A stretch of DNA of 48,781 nucleotides from Actinomadura sp. 7K507 (GCF_004348425.1 NZ_SMKK01000034.1:1-48781), one strand, 5' to 3'. Positions 1 to 16,101 are shown, counted from the stretch's first letter. The notes: generated from the sequence alone by a model not told the origin. Numbers and translations: made by a program.

Positions 1-1
1 G

Positions 2-961
2 GGCGGGCAGCGCGGCTGGCACGCGCTGGTCACCGTCAAGGTGCGCGGCGACGTCGAGCTGCCCGACAACTCCGTTGCGACGATCGGCCAGACCAGCCTC
101 CTCGGCGAGAAGTTCGTGCAGCTCGACTCGCCGGAGAACGAGGCCCCGTCCGGGGAGCTCGGCGAGGGCGACCTGATCCCGCTGAACCGCACGACGCGCG
201 GCACCGAGATCGAAGAGGTGCTGTCGGCGATGTCGCTGCTGCTGAACGGCGGCGGGCTGGAGCAGGTCTCCACGATCAGCCACGAGCTGCAGGCCGCGAT
301 GGGCGGCCGCGAGTCCACGATCAAGTCGGTGCTGCACCGGGTCAACACCTTCGCCGGGACGCTGGACCGCAACCGGGCCGCGATCACCCGGGCGCTGGAC
401 AGCATCGACCGGCTGAGCGGGAAGCTGGCGGCCGAGCGCAAGACGATCCAGGACACCATTGACAAGACGGGTCCGGCGATCTCCGTCCTCAACCGCAACC
501 GGGCCGACCTCACCAAGATGCTCGTCGCGCTGAACAAGCTCAGCCGCACCACCACCAACGTGATCGACCGGTCCAAGGCCGACCTGCTCGCCAACCTCAA
601 GGATCTCGACAAGATCCTGCGGAACCTCAACAAGGCCGGCTCGGACCTGCCGAAGTCACTGGAGACGCTGATCACCTTCCCGTTCCCCGCCACGTTCCAG
701 AACGTCATCGAGGGCGACTACGGCAACGTCCACCTGACCGTCGACCTGGACTTCGAGTCCCTGGGCCGGAACCTCCTCGGCGGCACCGACCTGGAGGGCC
801 TGCTCGGCAGCGGCACGGAGATGCGCGGCATGCTGGACGTGCCGAACGTGACGCTGCCCGAGACCCCGCTGGGCGTGCTGCCGCAGTCGTCCGGCGGCGG
901 TGGCGGCTCCGGGGGCCTGCCCGGCCTGCCCGGCACGAACCAGCAGGGGAACCAGCCATGA
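2..961 (+). CDS. MCE family protein, MceE-like (5' partial)
   Basis: Substrate-binding component of an Mce lipid/sterol importer, anchored at the outside of the membrane. The frame is open from base 2, so the N-terminus (signal peptide, and lipobox if it is MceE) lies outside the window. The visible start is the second half of the MCE/MlaD beta-barrel domain (VTVKV...LPDNSVATIGQTSLLGEKFVQL), followed by a long helical region rich in Leu, Asn and Arg heptads and a Gly/Pro-rich tail. The order, directly before an MceF-like gene, suggests MceE. The stop TGA overlaps the next ATG (ATGA at 958-961), so the two are translationally coupled. The exact paralogue letter is inferred from order only. Confidence 0.85.
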   Translation, partial: GGQRGWHALVTVKVRGDVELPDNSVATIGQTSLLGEKFVQLDSPENEAPSGELGEGDLIPLNRTTRGTEIEEVLSAMSLLLNGGGLEQVSTISHELQAAMGGRESTIKSVLHRVNTFAGTLDRNRAAITRALDSIDRLSGKLAAERKTIQDTIDKTGPAISVLNRNRADLTKMLVALNKLSRTTTNVIDRSKADLLANLKDLDKILRNLNKAGSDLPKSLETLITFPFPATFQNVIEGDYGNVHLTVDLDFESLGRNLLGGTDLEGLLGSGTEMRGMLDVPNVTLPETPLGVLPQSSGGGGGSGGLPGLPGTNQQGNQP

Positions 962-2424
962 TCCTCAAGCGCGGCGTCATCTTCCAGCTGCTCGTCTTCG
1001 CGGTCATCACGGTCGTCGGCGTGTCGATCGTGCTGGTGAACTACATCGGGGTCGGCCGCGACCTGCTCGGCCGGGAGTACGTCAGCTACGTCGACCTCAC
1101 CGACTCCGGCGGCGTGTTCACCAACGCCGAGGTCACCTACCGGGGCGTCCCGGTCGGACGGGTCGGGCCGATCGAGCTGACCGACGACGGCATCCGCGTC
1201 AAGCTGGAGCTCGAACGCGGCGAGCGCATCCCGCGCGACGGCTTGAAGGCCGTGGTGGCGAACCGGTCGGCCGTCGGCGAGCAGTACGTCGACCTGGTGC
1301 CCGCCAAGAAGGGCGGGCCGTACCTGGACGAGGGCGACCCGTACACGATCCCGCGCGAGCGCACGACGCTTCCGGTGTCGACCGCCGAGCTGCTCCAGAA
1401 CGTCGACTCGCTCGTCGGGTCGGTGGACACCAGGGACCTCGGCGTCATCGTGGACGAGCTGAACAAGGCGTTCTCCGGCTCCGCCGAGGACCTGCAGTCG
1501 ATCCTGGACGACACCGACCGGATCCTGCAGACGATGGACGAGTCCTACCCCGACACCAAGCGCCTCCTGGACAACAGCGTGACCGTCCTCGGCACCCAGC
1601 GCGAGCAGGGCGCCAACATCCGGGGCTTCGCGCGGAACCTGAACGAGCTGACGACCTCGCTCCGCAACGACGACCCGGCCCTGCGCAGGACCGTCGACGC
1701 CGTGCCGGGCGCGGTGGACGAGACGCACAAGGCGATCAACCAGCTCGCGCCGACCCTGCCCGTCTTCCTGGCGAACCTCACCACCACCGGCCAGATCATC
1801 TCGTCGCGCAAGGCGGGCCTGCGTTCGCTGTTCATCCTCTACCCGGTGACGGTCGCGGGCGCGCAGACCGTCACGCCTGGCGACGGGACGCAGCACCTCG
1901 GTCTCGCCCTGAACATCGACTCGCCGCCCCCGTGCACCGAGGGCTACGAGAAGGTGAAGCGCCGCTGGCCGCAGCAGACCGAGAAGAAGAAGCCGCGCCT
2001 GGACTCCGGCTGCAAGGCGCCGAACGACGCGCCCACCGCCGTGCGCGGCCCGCGCAACTTCCCGAGCGACGCCATCGCCCCGTACCCGCAGGTGCCGCCC
2101 GGCGCCACCGCGGGCGCCGGTTTCCCGGACGGCGGCGCGACCGCCGAGGACGACGAGGACGGCGGCAAGTCGCAGGCCAAGGGCAAGGACCAGGGCGAGG
2201 GCAACGGCAAGGCGCCGGTGGCCCCGACCGCGCAGCTGACGAACAACCGGCTGTACCTGTCGTATCCGGCGAACTCAGTCGAATTCGCTGGATACGATCC
2301 AACGACCGGTGCGGTCTTCGGACCCGATGGCAAGCGCTACGCCATGCCGCGCAGCGCCGGTACCCGTGAGTTGGGAGAGGAAAACTCGTGGAAGTGGCTC
2401 CTGCTCGGTCCGCTGAGCCAGTGA
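958..2424 (+). CDS. MCE family protein, MceF-like
   Basis: Last of the six MCE proteins expected in an mce operon; it would form part of the periplasmic channel that carries lipids to the YrbE/MceG permease. The 488-residue protein has an N-terminal membrane anchor (about residues 8-28), the MCE domain (about 38-118, with VTYRGVPVGRVGPIEL), then a long helical domain to about residue 300. The C-terminal third is low-complexity and charged (Lys/Glu/Asp/Gly, about 335-430) and ends with a YDPTTG...GPDGKRY motif common in actinobacterial MceF proteins. It starts 4 nt inside the preceding gene. Family assignment is firm; the substrate cannot be read from sequence. Confidence 0.9.
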   Translation: MILKRGVIFQLLVFAVITVVGVSIVLVNYIGVGRDLLGREYVSYVDLTDSGGVFTNAEVTYRGVPVGRVGPIELTDDGIRVKLELERGERIPRDGLKAVVANRSAVGEQYVDLVPAKKGGPYLDEGDPYTIPRERTTLPVSTAELLQNVDSLVGSVDTRDLGVIVDELNKAFSGSAEDLQSILDDTDRILQTMDESYPDTKRLLDNSVTVLGTQREQGANIRGFARNLNELTTSLRNDDPALRRTVDAVPGAVDETHKAINQLAPTLPVFLANLTTTGQIISSRKAGLRSLFILYPVTVAGAQTVTPGDGTQHLGLALNIDSPPPCTEGYEKVKRRWPQQTEKKKPRLDSGCKAPNDAPTAVRGPRNFPSDAIAPYPQVPPGATAGAGFPDGGATAEDDEDGGKSQAKGKDQGEGNGKAPVAPTAQLTNNRLYLSYPANSVEFAGYDPTTGAVFGPDGKRYAMPRSAGTRELGEENSWKWLLLGPLSQ

Positions 2425-2443
2425 ATTCCGGAGGGCGGATCTG

Positions 2444-2923
2444 ATGCGGCGCCGGCTGCCCCTGATCGTGCTGAGCGTCGTCGTGGCCGGCCTGGCCGTC
2501 GCGGCGGGCTGGCTCGGCGTGATCAGCCTCCAGAACAAGGAGGAGGCCGACCAGCAGGCGAAGGCGATCCAGTCGGGACGGCAGATGGGCGTCAACCTCA
2601 TGTCGCTCAACGTCGACACCGCCCAGAAGGACCTGGACCGCATCGTCGACGGCACCACCGGCGAGCTGAAGAACAAGCTGGCGTCCCAGTCGAAGGCCTT
2701 CATGGACCAGGTCACCAAGGCCAAGGCCAAGTCGTCGGTCAGTGACGTCGAGGCCGCGCTGGTCTCCATGGACGACGACTCCGCCGAGGTCATGGTCTCC
2801 CTGACCGGGACGGTCACCAACGACAAGGTGAAGAACGGAACGCCGCAGTCGTACCGCTATCAGATGGACCTGACGCGGGTCGACGACCGCTGGCTCGTGT
2901 CCGGACTGGAGGTTGTCCCGTGA
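2444..2923 (+). CDS. Mce-associated membrane protein
   Basis: Small accessory protein (159 aa) of the mce operon. It has one N-terminal transmembrane helix (about residues 5-24) and an extracytoplasmic domain of the Mce-associated/SnoaL-like (NTF2-fold) type, with a VDDRWLVSGLEVV ending typical of that group. Such proteins (Mam family) are thought to stabilise the Mce complex. The ATG is preceded by GGAGGG at 2430-2435. The end overlaps the next gene by 4 nt when the GTG at 2920 is used. Role is inferred from context and fold family. Confidence 0.8.
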   Translation: MRRRLPLIVLSVVVAGLAVAAGWLGVISLQNKEEADQQAKAIQSGRQMGVNLMSLNVDTAQKDLDRIVDGTTGELKNKLASQSKAFMDQVTKAKAKSSVSDVEAALVSMDDDSAEVMVSLTGTVTNDKVKNGTPQSYRYQMDLTRVDDRWLVSGLEVVP

Positions 2924-4104
2924 CGATGCTCGGCCGGGGCAAGCGCTCCGCGAAGGACAAGAAGAAGCCGCAGACCAAGGCGGACAAGGCCGCCGAGCAG
3001 GCCGCCGAGGCGGCCGACCGTGCGGCGACGGCCGAGGAGCGGGCCGCGAAGGCCGAGGAGGCCGCCGAGGCGGCCCGCCTGGCGGAGGAGGCCGCCGCCA
3101 AGGCCAAGGAGGCCGCGCGGCTGGCCCAGATCGCGGCCGACGAGGCCGCCGCCGAAGCCGACGAGCCCGAGGACGAGCCGGACGAGGCTCCCAAGTCCAC
3201 CGAGAAGCCCGAGAAGGCCCAGAAGGTCTCCGAAGTCCCGTCCGACACCGAAGACGCGGCAGAGGAAGACTCAGAAGCCCCAGAGGTGACCTCCGCAGAC
3301 GCCGAGACCGGGTCCGAGGTCGAGGCCGAGTCCGAGGCCGACTCCGAGGAGTCCGGCAAGGACGAAGCGGAGTCCGGTAAGGACGAAACCGCCGGAGTCG
3401 AGGACGCCGAGGAGCCGGCGAAGGCCGAAACCGAAGCCGACGCCGACGAGGAACCGGAAGAGGACGACGGCAAGCCGGCGAAGCCCGCCCGCCCGAAGCT
3501 CAAGAAGACCGTCAAGGCGCCGAAGGCGAGCGACGACGACGATGACGACGAAGCCGCCGACGACGACGAAGCGGACGAGGACGACGACGCGGCCGTCACG
3601 TCCCGTCGGCGGTTCCGTGCGGGCGGTCTCTCGTCGGTCGTCGGCGTCCTGGTCGTCCTGGCGATCGCGCTGGGGGTCGGCACGACGATGCTCGCCCTGA
3701 AGGTGCAGGAGCAGAAGGCGACCGACGCGGCGTCCAAGGAGGCTTCGATGGCCTCGTCCCGCGCGGCCCAGAAGCTGTCGTCGTACGACTTCCAGACGCT
3801 CGACTCCGACCTGAAGTCCGCGTCCGCCACGACGACCGGCAAGCTGCGCGGCGAGTACGAGAAGCTCGCCGAGCAGCTCAAGACCGTCGCCGTCCAGCAG
3901 CAGGCCGTCTCCACCACGACGGTGATGAAGGTGGGCGTGATCGACGCGTCGCCGGACAAGGTCGAGACCCTGGTCTACGCCAACCGCTCCTCGGCGACCA
4001 AGGACGACAAGCAGCAGCGCCTCCCCGAGCCGCTCCGCATCAAGATGACGATGGTCAAGGACGGCGACAAGTGGCTCGCCTCCGAACTGATCGTCCTGTC
4101 CTGA
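2920..4104 (+). CDS. Mce-associated protein with long charged N-terminal region
   Basis: 394 aa. Residues 1-225 are cytoplasmic, very rich in Ala, Glu, Lys and Asp: an Ala/Glu/Lys heptad stretch (about 18-85) that should form a coiled coil, then a Glu/Asp/Ser/Pro-rich acidic stretch ending in a run of Asp. One transmembrane helix lies at about 236-260, followed by a C-terminal Mce-associated NTF2-like domain ending in DKWLASELIVLS, similar to the end of the preceding protein. The start can be GTG 2920 (overlapping the upstream stop) or ATG 2926. The acidic arm is unusual for the family and may bind partner proteins; that is inference. Confidence 0.75.
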   Translation: MTMLGRGKRSAKDKKKPQTKADKAAEQAAEAADRAATAEERAAKAEEAAEAARLAEEAAAKAKEAARLAQIAADEAAAEADEPEDEPDEAPKSTEKPEKAQKVSEVPSDTEDAAEEDSEAPEVTSADAETGSEVEAESEADSEESGKDEAESGKDETAGVEDAEEPAKAETEADADEEPEEDDGKPAKPARPKLKKTVKAPKASDDDDDDEAADDDEADEDDDAAVTSRRRFRAGGLSSVVGVLVVLAIALGVGTTMLALKVQEQKATDAASKEASMASSRAAQKLSSYDFQTLDSDLKSASATTTGKLRGEYEKLAEQLKTVAVQQQAVSTTTVMKVGVIDASPDKVETLVYANRSSATKDDKQQRLPEPLRIKMTMVKDGDKWLASELIVLS

Positions 4105-4122
4105 CCCGCCCCTGACGTACGC

Positions 4123-4157
4123 GACGGCGTCGGCCGACGACCTCGGCCGACGCCGTC
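4123..4157 (+). terminator. Terminator of the mce operon
   Basis: Perfect 15-bp inverted repeat (4123-4137 with 4143-4157, 5-nt loop) starting 18 nt after the last mce stop codon. There is no T-run, which is usual in high-GC actinobacteria. Confidence 0.8.
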
Positions 4158-4306
4158 CGCGCTAGGTACACACCGGGGTCTTCCCGCAATAAACTATGGC
4201 CTTCCTCACTGCAGGTCAGGGCCCGAAAAGTCCAAGTCCGCTCTTGACTGAGAGGCGCTGAGGGGCGATGCTCCATGACAACGTGATGCATACTGCGGCG
4301 CTAGAG

Positions 4307-4335
4307 TTGCGAGCGGTGTACCAGTCGGCTACACT
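4307..4335 (+). promoter_or_regulatory. rpoBC promoter
   Basis: TTGCGA (4307-4312), a 17-nt spacer and TACACT (4330-4335) form a strong vegetative sigma promoter. It is followed at once by a CCCCTTTGCGCTGCC stretch that resembles sequence I recall at the same place upstream of rpoB in other actinobacteria, probably around the transcription start. The leader to the rpoB start is about 140 nt and includes a small GGCCC/GGGCC hairpin near 4386-4401. The rest of 4158-4306 holds no gene that I can support. Confidence 0.75.
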
Positions 4336-4479
4336 GCCCCTTTGCGCTGCCCTCTGACTATCCGCGTGTGAGAGCACCCCTGCCTTGGCCCTTTTCGGGC
4401 CCGTCTGTGCAGGTCTCGGACGTGGACCGTCTGGCGTGCGTGTTACCAGTTACGCCGCGAGCCCTCGGAAGGACCACTC

Positions 4480-7947
<3,468 letters not shown>

Positions 7948-7967
7948 TCAACTCAAGGGGAAATCTG

Positions 7968-11840
<3,873 letters not shown>

Positions 11841-11850
11841 TTCACGCACG

Positions 11851-11893
11851 CACGAAGGCCGCCGCCCGCAGCACGCGGGCGGCGGCCTTCGTG
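11851..11893 (+). terminator. rpoBC terminator
   Basis: Perfect 19-bp inverted repeat (11851-11869 with 11875-11893, loop AGCAC) 10 nt after the rpoC stop. Confidence 0.9.
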
Positions 11894-11918
11894 CTTGCGG
11901 GCCCGTGCTTGCGGGCCC
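11891..11918. repeat. Short tandem repeat, 14 bp x 2
   Basis: GTGCTTGCGGGCCC occurs twice in a row (11891-11904 and 11905-11918), overlapping the foot of the rpoC terminator. Probably a slippage duplication; no function is evident. Confidence 0.7.
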
Positions 11919-11930
11919 GTGCCGCGGACG

Positions 11931-12686
11931 TCAGGGCTCGGATGTGTCGTGGATGAGGCGTTGGACGCGGTCGACGTCCGGTAGCCGCGAGGTGGTGTCG
12001 TCCCGTGCCGGGGGCGGTTCGTTCGCGGCGTTCGCCGGGTCCACGAGCCGGCGCAGGCCGGTGCGCAGCAGCGCGTCGCCGGCGGAGGCGACGCCGCTGA
12101 GCGCGAGTACCGATATGCCCTGGTCGAGGGCGGCCATGAGCCGCGCGACGTCGTCGGCGGGGAGATCCTCGCCGGGCGGCCGTCGCGCGGCGGCGGCGCG
12201 TTCGTAGGCGTCGATCAGTACCTGGGACCGTGCGCGGAGCGAGTCGATGAGGCTGGCGTCGCGGGCCGCGGTCGTGATGAACTCCAGCGTCGCGAGGCCG
12301 AAGCCGCGCACCATCTCCGCCGCGTCGGCCTCGCCCTGCTCCGCCGCGCCGGTCTGGCCTTGCTCCGGTGCGCCGGGCTCGCCCTGCTGCGGTGCGCGGT
12401 CGTCGCCCGTCTCCGCCGCCGCGAACGGGTCCCAGTCATCGCCGCGCAGCGTTTGCAGGCTGTAGTCCATCACCGCCAGGAACAGCTCCGCCTTGCCGCC
12501 GAAGTTCGAGTAGACGGCGCCCTTGGAGAACCCGGCATCGCCCGCGATGGCCTCCAGGCTCGCGCCGTGGTAGCCGTCGCGGGCGAACGCCACCAGTGCG
12601 GCCAGGGTGAGCGCGTCGCGGGTCTCGCGCTGGCGCTCGGCGCGGCTCCGCCGCACCCGCGCGGCGGGCGTCGAGTGGCGATCCAT
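11931..12686 (-). CDS. TetR family transcriptional regulator
   Basis: 251 aa. The N-terminal helix-turn-helix is clear (about residues 18-64: RDALTLAALVAFARDGYHGASLEAIA, GFSKGAVYSNFGGKAELFLAV). The ligand domain carries an insertion of Gln/Glu/Gly/Ala repeats (about 95-120, DRAPQQGEPGAPEQGQTGAAEQGEAD-like) not typical of TetR proteins. Divergent from the ABC exporter genes, with palindromes in the 70-100 bp between them, so it most likely represses that exporter and itself. The inducer is unknown. Confidence 0.9.
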   Translation of the reverse strand: MDRHSTPAARVRRSRAERQRETRDALTLAALVAFARDGYHGASLEAIAGDAGFSKGAVYSNFGGKAELFLAVMDYSLQTLRGDDWDPFAAAETGDDRAPQQGEPGAPEQGQTGAAEQGEADAAEMVRGFGLATLEFITTAARDASLIDSLRARSQVLIDAYERAAAARRPPGEDLPADDVARLMAALDQGISVLALSGVASAGDALLRTGLRRLVDPANAANEPPPARDDTTSRLPDVDRVQRLIHDTSEP

Positions 12687-12712
12687 GTACGCAGCCTAGT
12701 TGACGTACCCTC

Positions 12713-12751
12713 GGTATCGGGATACCAATAGTATCCAAATACCGACGGTAT
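12713..12751. promoter_or_regulatory. Probable TetR operators between tetR and ABC exporter
   Basis: Two palindromes lie in the divergent gap: GGTATCGGGATACC (12713-12726) and ATACCGACGGTAT (12739-12751), sharing the half site GGTAT. A TTGACG (12700-12705) with TACCAA 17 nt later (12723-12728) could be the exporter promoter, overlapped by the first palindrome. Confidence 0.65.
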
Positions 12752-12770
12752 CTCGATGCTGGGAGGCGCG

Positions 12771-13745
12771 ATGGGCGCGGTGCTGGAGGTCGAAGGCCTC
12801 ACGAGACGGTTCGGCTCGGTGGTGGCGAACGACCAGGTCGGCCTCCGGGTCCGGCCCGGCGAGGTCGTCGGGCTGCTGGGACACAACGGCGCCGGCAAGA
12901 CCACGCTGGTCTCGCAGGTCGTGGGGCTGCTCAAGCCGCACGGCGGTTCGATCCGGGTGGCCGGTGCGGACGCGGTCGCGGACCCGGCGACGGCACGCCG
13001 CTGCGTGGCGCTCCAGGCCCAGGCCCAGGCGCCGATCGACGGCCTCACCCCCAGGGGAGCGATCGAGATCGCCGGGCGGCTGCGCGGCATGTCCCGGGCC
13101 GACGCGAGGGCCGCCGCGCGCACCCTGGCCGACGAACTGGACATCGGCGAGTGGTTCGACCGGCGGGCCACACCGGACGGCGGCGGGCTGTCCGGCGGGG
13201 TGCGCCGCCTGACCGCGTTCGCCATGGCCGCGGTCGCGCCGGTGCCGCTGGTCATCCTCGACGAACCGACCAACGACGTCGACGCGGCCCGGCGGCGGCG
13301 CCTGTGGGAAACCGTCCGCCGGCTCGGCGACGGCGGGGCGGGCGTCCTGCTCGTCACCCACAACGTCGCGGAGGCCGAGCGCGTGGTGGACGAGCTGGTG
13401 GTGCTCGACCGCGGCGAGGTCGTCGCCGCCGGGTCCCCGAGCGGACTCCGGGGGACGGGCGACCACGACCTGCGGCTTGAGCTCTCGCTGCATCCCGGCG
13501 GCGCCGACCCGTCCGACCCCCTCACCGATGTGCCGATCCCGGTGACCCGGCGCGTGCGGGCCGGCCGGCGGGTGCTGCTGACCCTCGGCGCGCCCGACGC
13601 CGAGGCCGCCGTCGCCTGGGCCACGACCCTGCGCTCGGACGAGCGCATCGAGGGTTACGCGCTGGCCCCCACCACCCTCGAAGACGTCTACCTCGCCGCC
13701 ACCACCAGGGAGACCGCCACCGATGACCGAGACGAGCACCGATGA
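12771..13745 (+). CDS. ABC transporter ATP-binding protein
   Basis: ATPase of a two-gene ABC-2 type exporter. Walker A GHNGAGKTT, Q-loop region, a signature LSGGVRR (unusual Val for Gln), Walker B LVILDEPTND and the switch His in LVTHNVAEAE are all present. The C-terminal 100 residues resemble the accessory domain of daunorubicin/multidrug-type exporter ATPases. I prefer ATG 12771, which has GGGAGG at 12761-12766; an in-frame ATG at 12756 has no Shine-Dalgarno sequence and abuts the operator. Coupled to the permease by an ATGA overlap (13742-13745). Substrate unknown. Confidence 0.9.
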   Translation: MGAVLEVEGLTRRFGSVVANDQVGLRVRPGEVVGLLGHNGAGKTTLVSQVVGLLKPHGGSIRVAGADAVADPATARRCVALQAQAQAPIDGLTPRGAIEIAGRLRGMSRADARAAARTLADELDIGEWFDRRATPDGGGLSGGVRRLTAFAMAAVAPVPLVILDEPTNDVDAARRRRLWETVRRLGDGGAGVLLVTHNVAEAERVVDELVVLDRGEVVAAGSPSGLRGTGDHDLRLELSLHPGGADPSDPLTDVPIPVTRRVRAGRRVLLTLGAPDAEAAVAWATTLRSDERIEGYALAPTTLEDVYLAATTRETATDDRDEHR

Positions 13746-14539
13746 CTGAGACGACGACCGTCACGACACCCGCGCGGGTGCCCGCCGGGGTCCCGCCCCG
13801 CACCGCCCTCTGGACGACCTACGGAACCCTTCTGCGCTGGACCATGGCCCAGACCGGCGCCATGCTGCCGCTGATCATCGTCGTCCAGGCACTGCTGGCC
13901 GCCGGCGTCATCCTCGGTTTCGGGTTCCTCATCCCCGGCATCGACACCCGCTCCGCCCAATTCCTCTCCACGGGCGCCCCCACCGTGCTGCTGATGGTCA
14001 TGGGCCTCGTCATGGTCCCCCAGGGCGTGGCGCAGTCACGCACCAGCGGCACGTTCACCTACCTGCGCGCCCTGCCGGTGCCTCGCGCGTTGCTGCTGCT
14101 GACCGACCTGACGGTGTGGACGCTCGTCGCGCTGCCCTCCGTCCTTGTCGCGGTGGTCGCGGCACGGTTGCGCTACGACTTCGCCTACAGCTTCGACTGG
14201 CCCATGCTGGTGGCCGCGTCCGTCCTGACGGCGGTGATGGCCGCCGCGGTCGGCTACGCGGTCGCCGTGCTCCTGCCTCCGCTGCTGGCCCAGCTCATCA
14301 GCCAGGTGCTGGTGTTCTTCGTGCTGCTGTTCTCGCCGATCACCTTCCCGGAGACCCGGCTGCCCGAGTGGTTCCAGTCGGTCCACGACGTGCTCCCGTT
14401 CCGCCCGGCCGCCGACCTGCTCCGCGCTGGGCTGCTGTCGCAGACCTACAGCGCGGGCTGGCGGGAATTCGCCGTCCTGCTGGCCTGGTGCGCGCTCGGG
14501 CTCCTGATCAGCGTCCGCGCGCTCGTTCGCCGCGCTTGA
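13742..14539 (+). CDS. ABC-2 type transporter permease
   Basis: 265 aa, six predicted transmembrane helices (about residues 35-60, 75-97, 115-135, 150-170, 175-200 and 235-258), the usual layout of ABC-2 exporter permeases that work with the ATPase encoded just upstream. The MAQSRTSGTFTYLRALPVPR-type loop between the second and third helices is typical. Its last 32 bp overlap, tail to tail, the end of the serine hydrolase gene on the other strand. Confidence 0.88.
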   Translation: MTETTTVTTPARVPAGVPPRTALWTTYGTLLRWTMAQTGAMLPLIIVVQALLAAGVILGFGFLIPGIDTRSAQFLSTGAPTVLLMVMGLVMVPQGVAQSRTSGTFTYLRALPVPRALLLLTDLTVWTLVALPSVLVAVVAARLRYDFAYSFDWPMLVAASVLTAVMAAAVGYAVAVLLPPLLAQLISQVLVFFVLLFSPITFPETRLPEWFQSVHDVLPFRPAADLLRAGLLSQTYSAGWREFAVLLAWCALGLLISVRALVRRA

Positions 14540-16031
14540 TGCCTTCCGAGGCCCCGCTCGTCCGGGGCGAGAGGGAGTGCCGGTGGGTGCGGACGGCGAG
14601 GACGAGACGCAGGAGTGCGGTGGCGGCACCGGCGACGGCCGCGGCGCACACGGCGGCGAAGGCGTCGGGCACCCAGATCATCAGCGGGCGGATCTGGCCG
14701 GACTGCGTCATCGCGGCGACCCCGGGCAGCGCGCCTATCGCGACCCAGGCGGAGGTCACGGTGACGAGGCGTCGCCGTGTGGCGGGGACCGCCGGGCGGC
14801 GCAGGAGCAGCGCCGAACGTCCCGCCGCCAGGAGCAGCACGGCGGCCAGCGCGGTGAGGCCCCAGACGGTCAGGTGATGGACTGACGCCGAGGGCGCGGC
14901 GGCGGGCTCGCCGCCCGCGAGGAGGAGGGCGGCACCGAAGCCGGCCTGCATGACGGCCTTGTCCTGCATGAGGCCGTAGAGGTTCTGGTGCAGGACGAGG
15001 GCGACGTTCTGCCGTGGCAGCAGGAACAGCATCGCCGAGTAGCCGGGGGTTCCGCCCGTGTGCCAGATCGCATCGTCCAGGGGAGCCTCCAGCCCTCCGA
15101 CCCGCCAGCCCAGTCCGTAGCCCGTCCCCGAGCCTCCGGCGCTGCCCTCCTGACGCATGAGCCGCACGGACTCATCGGTGAGGACGGTACCTGCGCCCTT
15201 CCCCGCTCGGAGTTGCAGTGCCGCGAAGGCGGCCAGGTCGTTCAGGTCGCCGCCCAGGTAGCCGTAGGCGGCGCCGTGGTCGTCGTACCCGTCCGAGGTC
15301 GCGGCTGGAAACCCCCAGAGGAGCTGGTGTCCGGGCGGCAGGTTCCGCTTCCGGGCCGAGGCGGCGTCGGCGATGGCGCCGTCCATCCCGGCGGGTCCGA
15401 GCACGGTGCGCCGGAGGTGGTCGGCGAACGGGCGTCCGGTGACCGACTCGGCGACGGCGGACAGGGCGAGGTAGTTGGCGCTGCTGTAGGCGTACTCGGT
15501 GCCGGGAGGCCCGAGCGGCGTCACGTCGTTGAGCGCGTCGAGGCGTTCGGCCGGGCGGGGGCATCCCGAGCCGTGGCAGTCGGTGACCTTGAACGTGGCC
15601 GCCGCGGGGATCCCCGCGGTCTGGCCGAGCAGGTGACGGATCGTGACCTCGGACGCGTGCGCCGAGCCTCCGAACCGGAAACGCGGCAGATGATCGACGA
15701 CCCGGTCGTCCAGCCCCAGCCGCCCGGACTGGACGAGCGTCATGACGGCGGTCGCCGTGACGGGCTTGGCGACCGACCCCCAGAGGAACGGGGTCTCGGC
15801 CGTGACGCGCTCGTCGTGCCCGTCCGTCCCCCAGGCCCGCTGGTGGATCGGGCCGCCGGGGCCGACCACGGCGTAGGCGAGCCCGGGTGCGCTGGTGGCC
15901 TCCATCCGGTCGCGGACGTAGGCGTCGATCGTGGCGTACCGGTCGGGCTGCGCGGAGGCGGGGGTGATCGGGATGCAGAGAAGGGTTGCCAGCAGGGCCG
16001 CGACGAGCCGCCACGGACGTCGGATTCGCAT
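14508..16031 (-). CDS. Serine hydrolase (class C beta-lactamase family) with C-terminal membrane segments
   Basis: 507 aa secreted/membrane enzyme of the beta-lactamase/DD-peptidase/esterase superfamily. Signal peptide at residues 1-27 (RRPWRLVAALLATLLCIPITPASA). Nucleophile motif SVAK (Ser86, Lys89); the tyrosine motif is YSSANY (about 157-162); a HTGGTPG block near residue 315 fills the role of the KTG motif. After about residue 380 there are three to four hydrophobic helices, so the catalytic domain is probably tethered outside the cell. AAGGACCTCC lies just upstream of the ATG. Divergent from a TetR gene with palindromes in between. True substrate (peptide, ester or beta-lactam) is not determined. 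Confidence 0.88.
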   Translation of the reverse strand: MRIRRPWRLVAALLATLLCIPITPASAQPDRYATIDAYVRDRMEATSAPGLAYAVVGPGGPIHQRAWGTDGHDERVTAETPFLWGSVAKPVTATAVMTLVQSGRLGLDDRVVDHLPRFRFGGSAHASEVTIRHLLGQTAGIPAAATFKVTDCHGSGCPRPAERLDALNDVTPLGPPGTEYAYSSANYLALSAVAESVTGRPFADHLRRTVLGPAGMDGAIADAASARKRNLPPGHQLLWGFPAATSDGYDDHGAAYGYLGGDLNDLAAFAALQLRAGKGAGTVLTDESVRLMRQEGSAGGSGTGYGLGWRVGGLEAPLDDAIWHTGGTPGYSAMLFLLPRQNVALVLHQNLYGLMQDKAVMQAGFGAALLLAGGEPAAAPSASVHHLTVWGLTALAAVLLLAAGRSALLLRRPAVPATRRRLVTVTSAWVAIGALPGVAAMTQSGQIRPLMIWVPDAFAAVCAAAVAGAATALLRLVLAVRTHRHSLSPRTSGASEGIKRGERARGR

Positions 16032-16055
16032 CGGAGGTCCTTGCGAGGAGGGGAT

Positions 16056-16095
16056 AACCGTATCGTCATACGGTTTTACCGTACGACGATATGGT
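16056..16095. promoter_or_regulatory. Palindromic operators between serine hydrolase and TetR genes
   Basis: AACCGTATCGTCATACGGTT (16056-16075; 8-bp arms AACCGTAT/ATACGGTT) and ACCGTACGACGATATGGT (16078-16095, one arm mismatch) are two copies of the same site. They cover the region just upstream of both starts, so the TetR protein should control both. Confidence 0.7.
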
Positions 16096-16101
16096 TATCA
16101 A

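Noticed and set aside
718..1896. 392-codon antisense frame over the mceE/mceF junction
   Set aside because: Shadow of the mce genes; protein composition (Val/Asp/Arg repeats) is typical of antisense frames.
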